Positions 1-7,354 of a stretch of DNA of 64,000 bases are shown here, in pieces. Below the pieces are notes generated by a model, which saw nothing but the letters and a program-made list of their open reading frames with translations, ran no database searches and was not told where the DNA came from. The DNA is from UBA7239 sp035430165 (lineage in GTDB: Bacteria; Pseudomonadota; Gammaproteobacteria; Pseudomonadales; UBA7239), in the NCBI GenBank assembly GCA_035430165.1, contig DAOMGE010000011.1, positions 1 through 64,000 of the forward strand, in the 5' to 3' direction. Position 1 is the stretch's first letter. Every line of letters begins with the position of its first letter. Made by a program: the position numbers and the translations under genes.

Positions 1-1559
1 TCGCTTACGACAAAAAAGCCTCACAGATTTTTGCCAGCCCGCGCCGTCTTGCCGCGCGCGTGGTGCAACTCGCTGCCACCCAACCGGAACGCGCCGTTGA
101 AAAACTCGGCCCGTTTGTGGCACAAGCGTTTGCCGCCGATGGCAAACCGACGCCAGCGGCTGCCGGTTTTGCCAAAAGCAATGGCGTTGATGTAGAACAA
201 CTGGCGCGTGTGCCATCCGACAAAGGCGAGCGCCTCGTTTTCCGCGCCATGGAACCCGGTCGCCGTGCGATTGAATTATTGCCAGCGATAATCGAAAAAG
301 CGCTGCAAGAATTACCGATCCCGAAACGCATGCGCTGGGGATCGCGCCGCGCGGAATTTGTGCGGCCTGTGCATTGGCTGGTGATGTTGTACGGCAATGA
401 CATTATCGATTGCGACATCCTCGAACAGAAAGCCGGACGCACCACGCGCGGCCACCGCTTTCACAGCGAAGGTGAGCTCAGTATCGCCGCACCGGCGGAT
501 TACCAGAAATTATTGCGCGATCACAAGGTGGAAGTCTGCTTCAAACTGCGCCGCGAAAAAATTGTCGCGCAAGTTGAGAAAATCGCTGCCGAACTCGGCG
601 GCAAGGCCGTGATTGCACGCGATTTGCTGGATGAGGTCACTGGCCTTGTCGAATGGCCGGTGGCACTCGCAGGAAAATTTGAAGCGCGCTTTCTCGATGT
701 GCCGCAGGAAGCGTTGATTTCATCGATGAGCGAGCACCAGAAATATTTTCACGTCGTCGATGCCAACGGCAAACTGATGCCGCACTTTATTACCGTCGCC
801 AATATTGAAAGTACCGATCCGGCACAAGTGATCGACGGCAACGAGCGCGTGATCCGCCCACGCCTGACGGACGCCGCCTTTTTCTACCAGACCGATTTGA
901 AAACCCCGCTGGCAGACCGTCGCGAAAAACTGAAAACCATGTTGTTCCAGGCGCAACTCGGCACGCTGCACGACAAGAGCGAGCGCGTGGCGAAACTCGC
1001 TGCACACATTGCTGGGAAAATTGGCGGCAACACGGCGTGGGCAGAACGCGCTGGCCAGCTCGGCAAATGCGACCTGATCTCCAACATGGTGCTGGAATTC
1101 GACAGCATGCAGGGCATTGCCGGCAGCTATTACGCGACGAAAGACGGCGAGGCTGCCGACGTGGCGCAGGCCATTCGCGAACAATATTTGCCGAAATTTG
1201 CCGGTGATGCGGTACCCGATTCATTGACCGGCTGCGCACTGGCGATTGCTGATCGCATTGACACCCTCGTCGGCATTTTCGGTATCGGCCAGATCCCGAC
1301 CGGCTCGAAAGATCCGTTTGCCTTGCGCCGTGCCAGCATCGGCGTGCTGAACATTATTATCAAACGCGAACTCGATCTGGATTTGCGTGATCTCATCGCG
1401 TTTGCACGCAACAGTTTTGNNNNNNNNNNNNNNNNNNNNNNNNNNNNNNNNNNNNNNNNNNNNNNNNNNNNNNNNNNNNNNNNNNNNNNNNNNNNNNNNN
1501 NNNNNNNNNNNNNNNNNNNGGTTGCCGATATTTCACAGCTCGTGCCAGAGAAAAAATAA
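1..1559 (+). CDS. glyS: Glycine--tRNA ligase beta subunit, 5'-partial and interrupted by an assembly gap
   Basis: This is the beta subunit of the tetrameric bacterial glycyl-tRNA synthetase, which charges tRNA-Gly in the cytoplasm. The frame is open from base 3, so the N-terminus lies outside the window. Recognisable family segments include FASPRRLA near the start, MRWGSRRAEFVRPVHWLV and GIGQIPTGSKDPFALRRA. The frame runs into 100 N at 1420-1519 and resumes with VADISQLVPEKK before the stop. By comparison with the usual length of about 690 residues, the visible parts leave roughly 160 residues unaccounted for. The true gap is therefore probably nearer 500 bases than 100. It is followed by gmhB after 3 bases. 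The identity is secure; the length is not. Confidence 0.95.
   Translation, partial: AYDKKASQIFASPRRLAARVVQLAATQPERAVEKLGPFVAQAFAADGKPTPAAAGFAKSNGVDVEQLARVPSDKGERLVFRAMEPGRRAIELLPAIIEKALQELPIPKRMRWGSRRAEFVRPVHWLVMLYGNDIIDCDILEQKAGRTTRGHRFHSEGELSIAAPADYQKLLRDHKVEVCFKLRREKIVAQVEKIAAELGGKAVIARDLLDEVTGLVEWPVALAGKFEARFLDVPQEALISSMSEHQKYFHVVDANGKLMPHFITVANIESTDPAQVIDGNERVIRPRLTDAAFFYQTDLKTPLADRREKLKTMLFQAQLGTLHDKSERVAKLAAHIAGKIGGNTAWAERAGQLGKCDLISNMVLEFDSMQGIAGSYYATKDGEAADVAQAIREQYLPKFAGDAVPDSLTGCALAIADRIDTLVGIFGIGQIPTGSKDPFALRRASIGVLNIIIKRELDLDLRDLIAFARNSFXXXXXXXXXXXXXXXXXXXXXXXXXXXXXXXXXXVADISQLVPEKK
1420..1519. other. Assembly gap (100 N)
   Basis: Exactly 100 undetermined bases lie inside glyS. 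The round number looks like a placeholder for a gap of unknown size. The protein on either side implies that about 500 bases of real sequence are missing. Confidence 0.98.
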
Positions 1560-1562
1560 TCG

Positions 1563-2156
1563 ATGAAAATTGTTGTACTCGACCGCGACGGCGTCATCAA
1601 CGAAGATTCTGACGAGTTTGTAAAAACTGTCGATGAGTGGATCCCGATTGACGGCAGTATCGAAGCTATCGCGCGTTTGTACGAGCACGGTTTCACCATC
1701 GCCGTGGCGACCAACCAGTCGGGTATCGGTCGCGGCCTGTTTACCATCGATGACCTCGAGGACATGCACGAAAAATTACTGGAACTGGTGCGTGATGCCG
1801 GCGGCGACATCGCCACCATTGTTTACTGCCCGCACAAACCGGAAGACCTGTGCGATTGCCGCAAACCGCAATCCGGCCTGTTTGATGAAATCGCGGCAAC
1901 GATCGGCTCTGATCTCGAAGGCGCGTGGACGATCGGCGACAGCTTGCGCGACTTGCAAGCCGGCATGGCGCGCGGCTGCAAACCGGTGCTGGTACGCACC
2001 GGCAAGGGTGCCCGCACCGAACAGCAACTGGAAGATGATGACTCCGGCGAATTTGACGACGTGCCCGTGCTGGATAACCTGAGCGAAGCTGCGGATTACC
2101 TGATCAGCCAGACACCGCCCGACATTGTGCAGGAGTGGCTTGATGACGAATATTGA
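1563..2156 (+). CDS. gmhB: D-glycero-beta-D-manno-heptose-1,7-bisphosphate 7-phosphatase
   Basis: A HAD-superfamily phosphatase that removes the 7-phosphate during ADP-heptose synthesis for the lipopolysaccharide inner core. The nucleophile motif DRDG is at residues 7-10 (Asp7 and Asp9). A zinc-binding Cys-X-His...Cys-X-Cys cluster (C89, H91, C97, C99) is typical of GmhB, and IGDSLRD near residue 124 supplies the metal-binding aspartate. The 197-residue length fits the family. It starts 3 bases after glyS and overlaps the next gene by 14 bases, so the three genes are probably co-transcribed. Confidence 0.93.
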   Translation: MKIVVLDRDGVINEDSDEFVKTVDEWIPIDGSIEAIARLYEHGFTIAVATNQSGIGRGLFTIDDLEDMHEKLLELVRDAGGDIATIVYCPHKPEDLCDCRKPQSGLFDEIAATIGSDLEGAWTIGDSLRDLQAGMARGCKPVLVRTGKGARTEQQLEDDDSGEFDDVPVLDNLSEAADYLISQTPPDIVQEWLDDEY

Positions 2157-2955
2157 TCCCGACCATGACAAGGCGGCGCCAGATCCGTCAGCGCCTGCCA
2201 TAAATTTCCTGCCAGAACTGACGTTGCTGCAAACCGTGTGGTACGGGTTTCGCGCCACGATTTTTTATATCGGCTACGGTTTGTCTACCGCCTGGTTCGG
2301 CATCACGGCCGGCCTGTTCGTGCGCTGGCTGGGCTATAACGCCTGTGTCACCTATATCCGCTGGTGGAATATCCTGGTGGTGCACTGGTTGCGGCTGGTG
2401 TGCGGTGTACGCTATCGCGTCGAAGGCGCGGAAAATATTCCGGCTCGGCCTTATGTGGTGGTCGCCAAACACCAGAGCCAGTGGGAAACATTTTTCCTGC
2501 AGATCCCGTTCTCGCCCAATTGCACCATCCTGAAAAAGGAATTGCTGGCCATTCCCGGTTTCGGCTGGGGACTGGCAACGGTAAAACCCATTGCGATTGA
2601 TCGCAGCCAGCGGCGCGAATCGCTGAAAAAAATTGTTGATGATGGCTGTGAACGTTTGAAAGACGGCATCTGCGTGCTGATTTTTCCCGAAGGTACACGC
2701 ATTGATCCCGGCCAACACGGACGCTACGCACGCGGCGGTGCCGATCTTGCCAGGAAAGCCGGCGTGCCGCTGCTGCCGATTGCCCACAATGCCGGCGAAC
2801 ACTGGCCGAGCAAACGCTTCCTGAAATACCCCGGTGAAATCACTGTGGTAATTGGCCCACCCATCGCCAGCACCACCGCCGAAAGTCGCAGCCTGATGAA
2901 CCAGGCAGAAGCGTGGATTGAAGCCGAGGTCAAACGTGTTTCGCGTTACACATAA
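2143..2955 (+). CDS. plsC: 1-acyl-sn-glycerol-3-phosphate acyltransferase (PlsC family)
   Basis: An inner-membrane acyltransferase that should convert lysophosphatidic acid to phosphatidic acid. The catalytic HX4E motif (H110, E115) and the phosphate-binding FPEGTR (181-186) are both present, after an N-terminal hydrophobic stretch at about 35-85. I chose the ATG at 2143 because AGGAG lies 7 bases upstream at 2131-2135. The gene overlaps gmhB by 14 bases. The gmhB-plsC neighbourhood matches Pseudomonas-type chromosomes, so this is probably the housekeeping enzyme rather than part of the pigment cluster that starts 36 bases downstream, although transcription could run through. Confidence 0.88.
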   Translation: MTNIDPDHDKAAPDPSAPAINFLPELTLLQTVWYGFRATIFYIGYGLSTAWFGITAGLFVRWLGYNACVTYIRWWNILVVHWLRLVCGVRYRVEGAENIPARPYVVVAKHQSQWETFFLQIPFSPNCTILKKELLAIPGFGWGLATVKPIAIDRSQRRESLKKIVDDGCERLKDGICVLIFPEGTRIDPGQHGRYARGGADLARKAGVPLLPIAHNAGEHWPSKRFLKYPGEITVVIGPPIASTTAESRSLMNQAEAWIEAEVKRVSRYT

Positions 2956-2991
2956 ACACGCTGCAGGATTTTGCAGGCTAGAGACACGCGC

Positions 2992-3720
2992 ATGGATATA
3001 TCGCTGAAACTTTTGCAGTGGGCGGCGTGGGCACCGGGTGTCACCACGCAGGATGACTGGCGTGCATGGGCGCGCGACGAAAAAGTGATCGGGCCGGACG
3101 GACAGCCGGCACTCGACTTTGTACCGGCACTGGCGCGACGGCGTATGAGTCGCGTCACGCGGATGTCGATACAGGCCGCCGAAAACTGTCGCGGCGATAA
3201 ACGCAACATCACCACCGTATTTGCCTCGCGTCACGGCGAAATCCAGCGCAGTTTCGGCATCCTGGAAAGCGTCGCTGCCGCTGAACCGGTTTCACCGGCG
3301 GATTTCAGTGTTTCGGTACACAACACTGCCGCCGGCCTGTACAGCATCCAGCGACATGACCGCTCGCCCTCAACCAGCATCAGCGCCGGCGTCGACACAC
3401 TGGAAGCGGCTTTTGTTGAAACGTATGCGCAATTACACGGCGGCAACGATGAGGTTTTGCTGGTGATGGCAGATGAGCCCGTGCCATCTGCCTACCGGGA
3501 ATTTGTCGACGAGACCGAGTATCCCTACGCGCTGGCCTTGCATCTGGCGCGTTGCGACCAGCCCGCGCTAACACTGGCATTGCGAAAACGCACATCCACG
3601 GCTGCGCATCCACCACCACCCGGCACCCACCCCCTGCCGCACGCCTTGCAATTACTGCGCCTGTTGTGCGGCAGCAACACGGATGCATGGGGCAGATGGC
3701 AATGGGAATACCGGCCATGA
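2992..3720 (+). CDS. Truncated ketosynthase-like protein, APE chain-length factor (ApeC-like)
   Basis: A 242-residue protein that resembles only the N-terminal half of a beta-ketoacyl synthase (Ketoacyl-synt_2 type). It has no catalytic cysteine context and no HGTGT or GHT histidine motifs, so it cannot condense on its own. In aryl polyene systems such a protein pairs with a full ketosynthase and acts as chain-length factor. Visible segments include the start MDISLKLLQWAAWAPG, the N-terminal ketosynthase-like FASRHGEI, and SVHNTAAGLYSI. I prefer the ATG at 2992 over a TTG at 2971. The next gene overlaps by four bases (ATGA). It is first in the co-directional pigment operon. The function is inferred from family and position. 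Confidence 0.78.
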   Translation: MDISLKLLQWAAWAPGVTTQDDWRAWARDEKVIGPDGQPALDFVPALARRRMSRVTRMSIQAAENCRGDKRNITTVFASRHGEIQRSFGILESVAAAEPVSPADFSVSVHNTAAGLYSIQRHDRSPSTSISAGVDTLEAAFVETYAQLHGGNDEVLLVMADEPVPSAYREFVDETEYPYALALHLARCDQPALTLALRKRTSTAAHPPPPGTHPLPHALQLLRLLCGSNTDAWGRWQWEYRP

Positions 3721-4523
3721 GCGGTTACCTGTTCTATCTGTGGCGTATCGTCGCCACCGGTTTCTGTTTCGCCATGTTCGGAATCGGCGCCCTGGTGTTG
3801 TCGACACTGGTCTTTCCTGTACTGGGCCTGCTGTCACGCGATGCCGCCAGTCGCAAGCAAAACCTGCAATATGCCGTGCATCGCAGCTTCCGTATTTTTA
3901 TCGGGCTGATGCAAGTGAGTGGCATGCTGAAACTGGTGGTGGAAGATCGCGCGCGCTTTGCCGCCGTGCGCAACCGGCTGGTCATTGCCAATCATCCGTC
4001 ACTGGTAGATGTGGTGATGCTCATCGCCCTGTTTCCGGAAATGGATTGCATCGTCAAGGCGGCGCTGTCACAAAACCGTTTCCTGCGCGGCGTTGTACAC
4101 AGCGTAGGCTACATCACCAACAACGATCCGGAGCAGGCGCTGCAGCAATGCGTGGATTGCCTGCAAGCCGGTCGATCACTGCTGGTATTCCCGGAAGGCA
4201 CACGCAGCCGTCCCGGTGAAGCCCTGCATTTCCAGCGCGGTGTCGCCAATATTGCCGTGCGGGCTGGCGTGCCGATTACGCCGGTTTTTATCGAATTTCG
4301 CGGCAGCGGTCTCGGTAAAGGTGACAAGTGGTATAAAATTCCGCGCCACAACCGGCTGTATGCCAGACTGTGGTGCGGCGACGACCTGGTAGTACCCGCC
4401 AGTGATGAACCACTGCCGATTGCCGCAAGACAACTGACGGAATACTTGCAGCAGTATTACCAGTCCACACTGGACGGCAAGACACCCGGCCATCCTGCAG
4501 GAGAGGTGCGTGAGCAATCTTGA
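3717..4523 (+). CDS. 1-acylglycerol-3-phosphate acyltransferase-like protein (ApeD-like)
   Basis: A 268-residue LPLAT-family acyltransferase with an N-terminal membrane segment (about residues 8-40). The catalytic HX4D motif is in NHPSLVD (H93, D98) and FPEGTRSRPG starts at 158. The start codon overlaps the previous stop (ATGA), and the 3' end overlaps the next gene by 14 bases, so it is translated as part of the pigment operon. In aryl polyene clusters this acyltransferase is thought to help attach the polyene to a lipid anchor. It is clearly distinct from the PlsC homologue at 2143. Confidence 0.85.
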   Translation: MSGYLFYLWRIVATGFCFAMFGIGALVLSTLVFPVLGLLSRDAASRKQNLQYAVHRSFRIFIGLMQVSGMLKLVVEDRARFAAVRNRLVIANHPSLVDVVMLIALFPEMDCIVKAALSQNRFLRGVVHSVGYITNNDPEQALQQCVDCLQAGRSLLVFPEGTRSRPGEALHFQRGVANIAVRAGVPITPVFIEFRGSGLGKGDKWYKIPRHNRLYARLWCGDDLVVPASDEPLPIAARQLTEYLQQYYQSTLDGKTPGHPAGEVREQS

Positions 4524-4779
4524 AGAACAGATCAAGCAGATGATCATCGACAGCCTCGATCTGGAAGATATGTCGGTGCAGGATATCGACACCGACATAC
4601 CCCTGTTTGCCGACGGGCTCGGCCTTGACTCCATTGATGCGCTCGAACTGGGCATCAGCATCCACAAACAGTTCGGCGTAAAAATTGACGCCAACGATAC
4701 CGGTGCCAAGGAACATTTCCGTTCGGTTGCCACACTGGCGCGTTTTATTCGCCAGCACGGATACGAAGAGAAAAAATAA
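4510..4779 (+). CDS. Acyl carrier protein 1 of the aryl polyene cluster (ApeE-like)
   Basis: An 89-residue acidic carrier protein. The phosphopantetheine attachment serine is Ser41 in LGLDSIDALEL, flanked by the expected acidic helix. The start is a GTG just after a GGAGAGG element, inside the 3' end of the acyltransferase gene. It carries the growing polyene or the aromatic starter as a thioester. A second carrier protein follows after one base; paired ACPs are a mark of aryl polyene and xanthomonadin clusters. Confidence 0.9.
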   Translation: MSNLEEQIKQMIIDSLDLEDMSVQDIDTDIPLFADGLGLDSIDALELGISIHKQFGVKIDANDTGAKEHFRSVATLARFIRQHGYEEKK

Positions 4780-4780
4780 C

Positions 4781-5032
4781 ATGCTAACGCGCGACAATAT
4801 TTATACCGAAGTCAGCAAGGCGCTGGTGGAACTGTTCGATGTGGATGCGGACGCCATCACACCCGACGCCCTGCTGTACCAGGATCTTGATCTCGACAGC
4901 ATCGACGCCATCGATCTGGTCATTCGCCTGCAGGATCTCACAGGCCAGAAAGTGAAACCGGAAGAATTCAAGACCGTGCGCACGGTCAATGATGTCGTCA
5001 ACGCCGTGGAAAAACTGGTTGCCAACCGATAG
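4781..5032 (+). CDS. Acyl carrier protein 2 of the aryl polyene cluster (ApeF-like)
   Basis: An 83-residue acyl carrier protein with the attachment serine at Ser40 in DLDLDSIDAIDL. The ATG at 4781 follows the first ACP stop after one base. The two ACPs share the fold and motif but little other sequence, which fits separate roles (starter loading versus elongation). That split is inference from studied aryl polyene systems. It lies upstream of the cluster's membrane protein and ligase. Confidence 0.92.
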   Translation: MLTRDNIYTEVSKALVELFDVDADAITPDALLYQDLDLDSIDAIDLVIRLQDLTGQKVKPEEFKTVRTVNDVVNAVEKLVANR

Positions 5033-5048
5033 GCAGGACCCATCGCCG

Positions 5049-5624
5049 ATGAAGGTCATCTGGAAAGTGTTGGCCGTGGTGGCGCTCGCTGCGTATCCAC
5101 TGCTTGTGTTTGCCGGCATTTCTTCATTCGGTGCCCGGCCTATGGCCCTGGTATTACTCGCCTTGCTCGGTTTGCGTTTTTTTCTGCCCGGACTGCCATC
5201 GCGCGCAGCGCCGGCTTTTATTGTTCTGGTCGCTCTGGTTGTGGTTGCGCCGACGCTCTGGTTTGATCGCGCTGACTATTTACGTTTTTATCCCGTCCTG
5301 ATGAATATCGCCATGTTCGGCCTGTTTGCATCGAGCTTGCTTGCCGGACAGACCATCATCGAAAAAATTGCACGTGTGAGTGATCCTGCGCTTTCCGCAG
5401 CCGGGGTGCGCTATACGCGCCATGTGACACAAGTCTGGTGTGTGTTTTTTATCCTGAATGCCAGTATCGCGTTCTACACTGCCATCGCTTGCCGTTTTGC
5501 CACGTGGGCGCTTTACAACGGACTGGTTGCCTATGGATTGATGGGGCTGTTGTTTGCTGCCGAATATGGCGTACGCAGGATTTTCAGGCGCAATGAACGC
5601 CTGGCGCAGACTGAATCGCCATGA
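5049..5624 (+). CDS. Multi-span membrane protein of the aryl polyene cluster (ApeG-like, COG4648)
   Basis: A 191-residue integral membrane protein with about five or six hydrophobic segments, including residues 5-25, 32-48, 57-70 and two C-terminal spans, ending in a basic tail (RRIFRRNERL). No catalytic motif is visible. Proteins of this type sit between the ACP genes and the ligase in described aryl polyene clusters, where their role is unknown. It begins 16 bases after the second ACP and overlaps the ligase gene by four bases (ATGA). The assignment rests mainly on position and topology. Confidence 0.75.
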   Translation: MKVIWKVLAVVALAAYPLLVFAGISSFGARPMALVLLALLGLRFFLPGLPSRAAPAFIVLVALVVVAPTLWFDRADYLRFYPVLMNIAMFGLFASSLLAGQTIIEKIARVSDPALSAAGVRYTRHVTQVWCVFFILNASIAFYTAIACRFATWALYNGLVAYGLMGLLFAAEYGVRRIFRRNERLAQTESP

Positions 5625-7354
5625 AAACCCTGTCTGCCCTGTTCCGTGATGCACAGCAGCCATTTGCACTGCACGAAGGCCGCGTGTTGCGACGGGCTGA
5701 CCTGCTGCAAGCCATGCATAACGTGCAGCAAGATTTACCAGGACATGTACAACGTTGCGCGATCTATTGTGAACACAGCGCCAGTTTTACCGCGCTGTTG
5801 CTGGCGGTTACCACATCGGGTCGGCAGGCAATCGTGCTGCCCAATCAACAGCCGGATTTTCTCTCGGCAACGCGCGGGCGTTTTGACTGTGTGCTGACCG
5901 ATGCCGATGTGCGCTGGCAAGCCGGCGCACGGACGCCATCGCCAATCCGTGACGCCGACCCCGGCGACATTATTTTTTTCACCTCCGGCAGCACAGGCGA
6001 GCCGAAAGCCGTGTCAAAAACGTGGCTGCATTTGCTCGCAGAAGTGCGCGTGCTCGAATCACTGTGGGGACAAGGGATCGGCGATGCGTTGATTGCCGGC
6101 TCCGTGAGCCAGCAACATCTTTACGGTTTCCTGTTCCGCGTGTTGTGGCCACTGTTCGCCGGCCGCACCGCGATCAGTGAACAATGGCGATTTCCGGAAC
6201 AGATCGCCGCCGGCATTGCACAACACGGGCGTTCTGCGTATCACAAGATCGCGCTGGTCAGCAGCCCGGCCTTACTGAAACGTTTGCCGGATCTGCTGGA
6301 TCTCGCGCCGCTACGCCGCCACATTGCCACGGTTTTTTCTTCCGGCGGCGCACTGCCATCACACACGGCTGCCGCGCTGCAACAGATGCTGCAGCAACCG
6401 GTGACCGAAATTCTCGGCAGCACCGAAACCGGCGGCTTTGCCTGGCGCACGCAAACCCCTGATACCCGTCGCTGGACGCTGTTTCCTGATGTGCGCATTG
6501 AAACCACCGGTGACATCCTGCATTTGCATTCTCCTTTCTTGCCGGAAACCACCGCACTGGATGACAGCGGCTTTCTGGATAAAGACGGCTATCTGCATCT
6601 GCAAGGTCGCCGCGACAATGTGGTCAAGATTGAAGAGAAGCGCGTGTCACTGCGCGAAATTGAAAATCGCCTTCTCGCCACCGGTCTTGTCGCTGACGTA
6701 CGCGCTGTCTTGTTGCAGTCGCCGTTATTGTCAGCGTCAGCGTTGTCACCCGTAAAACGCGACAGCGCCGCCGCCGTGGTCGTACTGAACGCCGCCGGCA
6801 ATGCAATCTTGCACGCGAACGGCAAACGTCACCTGTGCCAGCAACTCGAAACGGCATTGCACCAGTATTTCGAGCGCATCGTCGTACCGCGTAAGTGGCG
6901 CTTTGTTACGCAACTGCCTGTCAATGACATGGGGAAAATCACACACGCCGATTTATTGGCGCTGTTTGATAAAACCGTCCATAAAACGCAGCCCGACGTG
7001 CTGGCAGAAGAAATCGGTGAAGGCACTGCTGTATTGTCCTTGCGTATTCCCGCCGACCTGTATTATTTCCAGGGTCACTTTCCCGGCTACCCGATTGTGC
7101 CCGGCGTGGTGCAACTGCTGTGGGCTGAACATTTCATGCACGCCTGTCTTGGCGATGTGGCACCGATAAAAGACATGGAAGCCGTGAAATTCCAGCAACT
7201 GATGGTGCCTGGCCAGCACGTGCAACTGCAACTGCGCCTTGATCGGGAAAAACATAAATTGCATTTCGATTTTTCTGCGGCGGATAAAAAATTTTCCAGC
7301 GGTCGCCTGTTGCTGGAAACGTTGCCGGCAACATGGCCGGAGCACGCCGGATGA
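5621..7354 (+). CDS. AMP-dependent acyl-ACP ligase fused to a FabZ-like dehydratase (ApeH-ApeI fusion)
   Basis: A 577-residue two-domain protein. Residues 1 to about 450 form an adenylate-forming ligase with the P-loop FFTSGSTGEPKA (119-130), an acidic GSTETGG motif and a C-terminal GRRDN..KIEEKR segment. It should activate the aromatic starter acid and load it on an ACP. Residues about 455-577 form a hot-dog dehydratase with GHFPGYPIVPGVVQL; the catalytic-type histidine is H486. In described aryl polyene systems ligase and dehydratase are separate proteins, and the dehydratase works as a complex with a second one (here the gene at 15452). Translation is coupled to neighbours at both ends through ATGA overlaps. 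Confidence 0.88.
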   Translation: MKTLSALFRDAQQPFALHEGRVLRRADLLQAMHNVQQDLPGHVQRCAIYCEHSASFTALLLAVTTSGRQAIVLPNQQPDFLSATRGRFDCVLTDADVRWQAGARTPSPIRDADPGDIIFFTSGSTGEPKAVSKTWLHLLAEVRVLESLWGQGIGDALIAGSVSQQHLYGFLFRVLWPLFAGRTAISEQWRFPEQIAAGIAQHGRSAYHKIALVSSPALLKRLPDLLDLAPLRRHIATVFSSGGALPSHTAAALQQMLQQPVTEILGSTETGGFAWRTQTPDTRRWTLFPDVRIETTGDILHLHSPFLPETTALDDSGFLDKDGYLHLQGRRDNVVKIEEKRVSLREIENRLLATGLVADVRAVLLQSPLLSASALSPVKRDSAAAVVVLNAAGNAILHANGKRHLCQQLETALHQYFERIVVPRKWRFVTQLPVNDMGKITHADLLALFDKTVHKTQPDVLAEEIGEGTAVLSLRIPADLYYFQGHFPGYPIVPGVVQLLWAEHFMHACLGDVAPIKDMEAVKFQQLMVPGQHVQLQLRLDREKHKLHFDFSAADKKFSSGRLLLETLPATWPEHAG

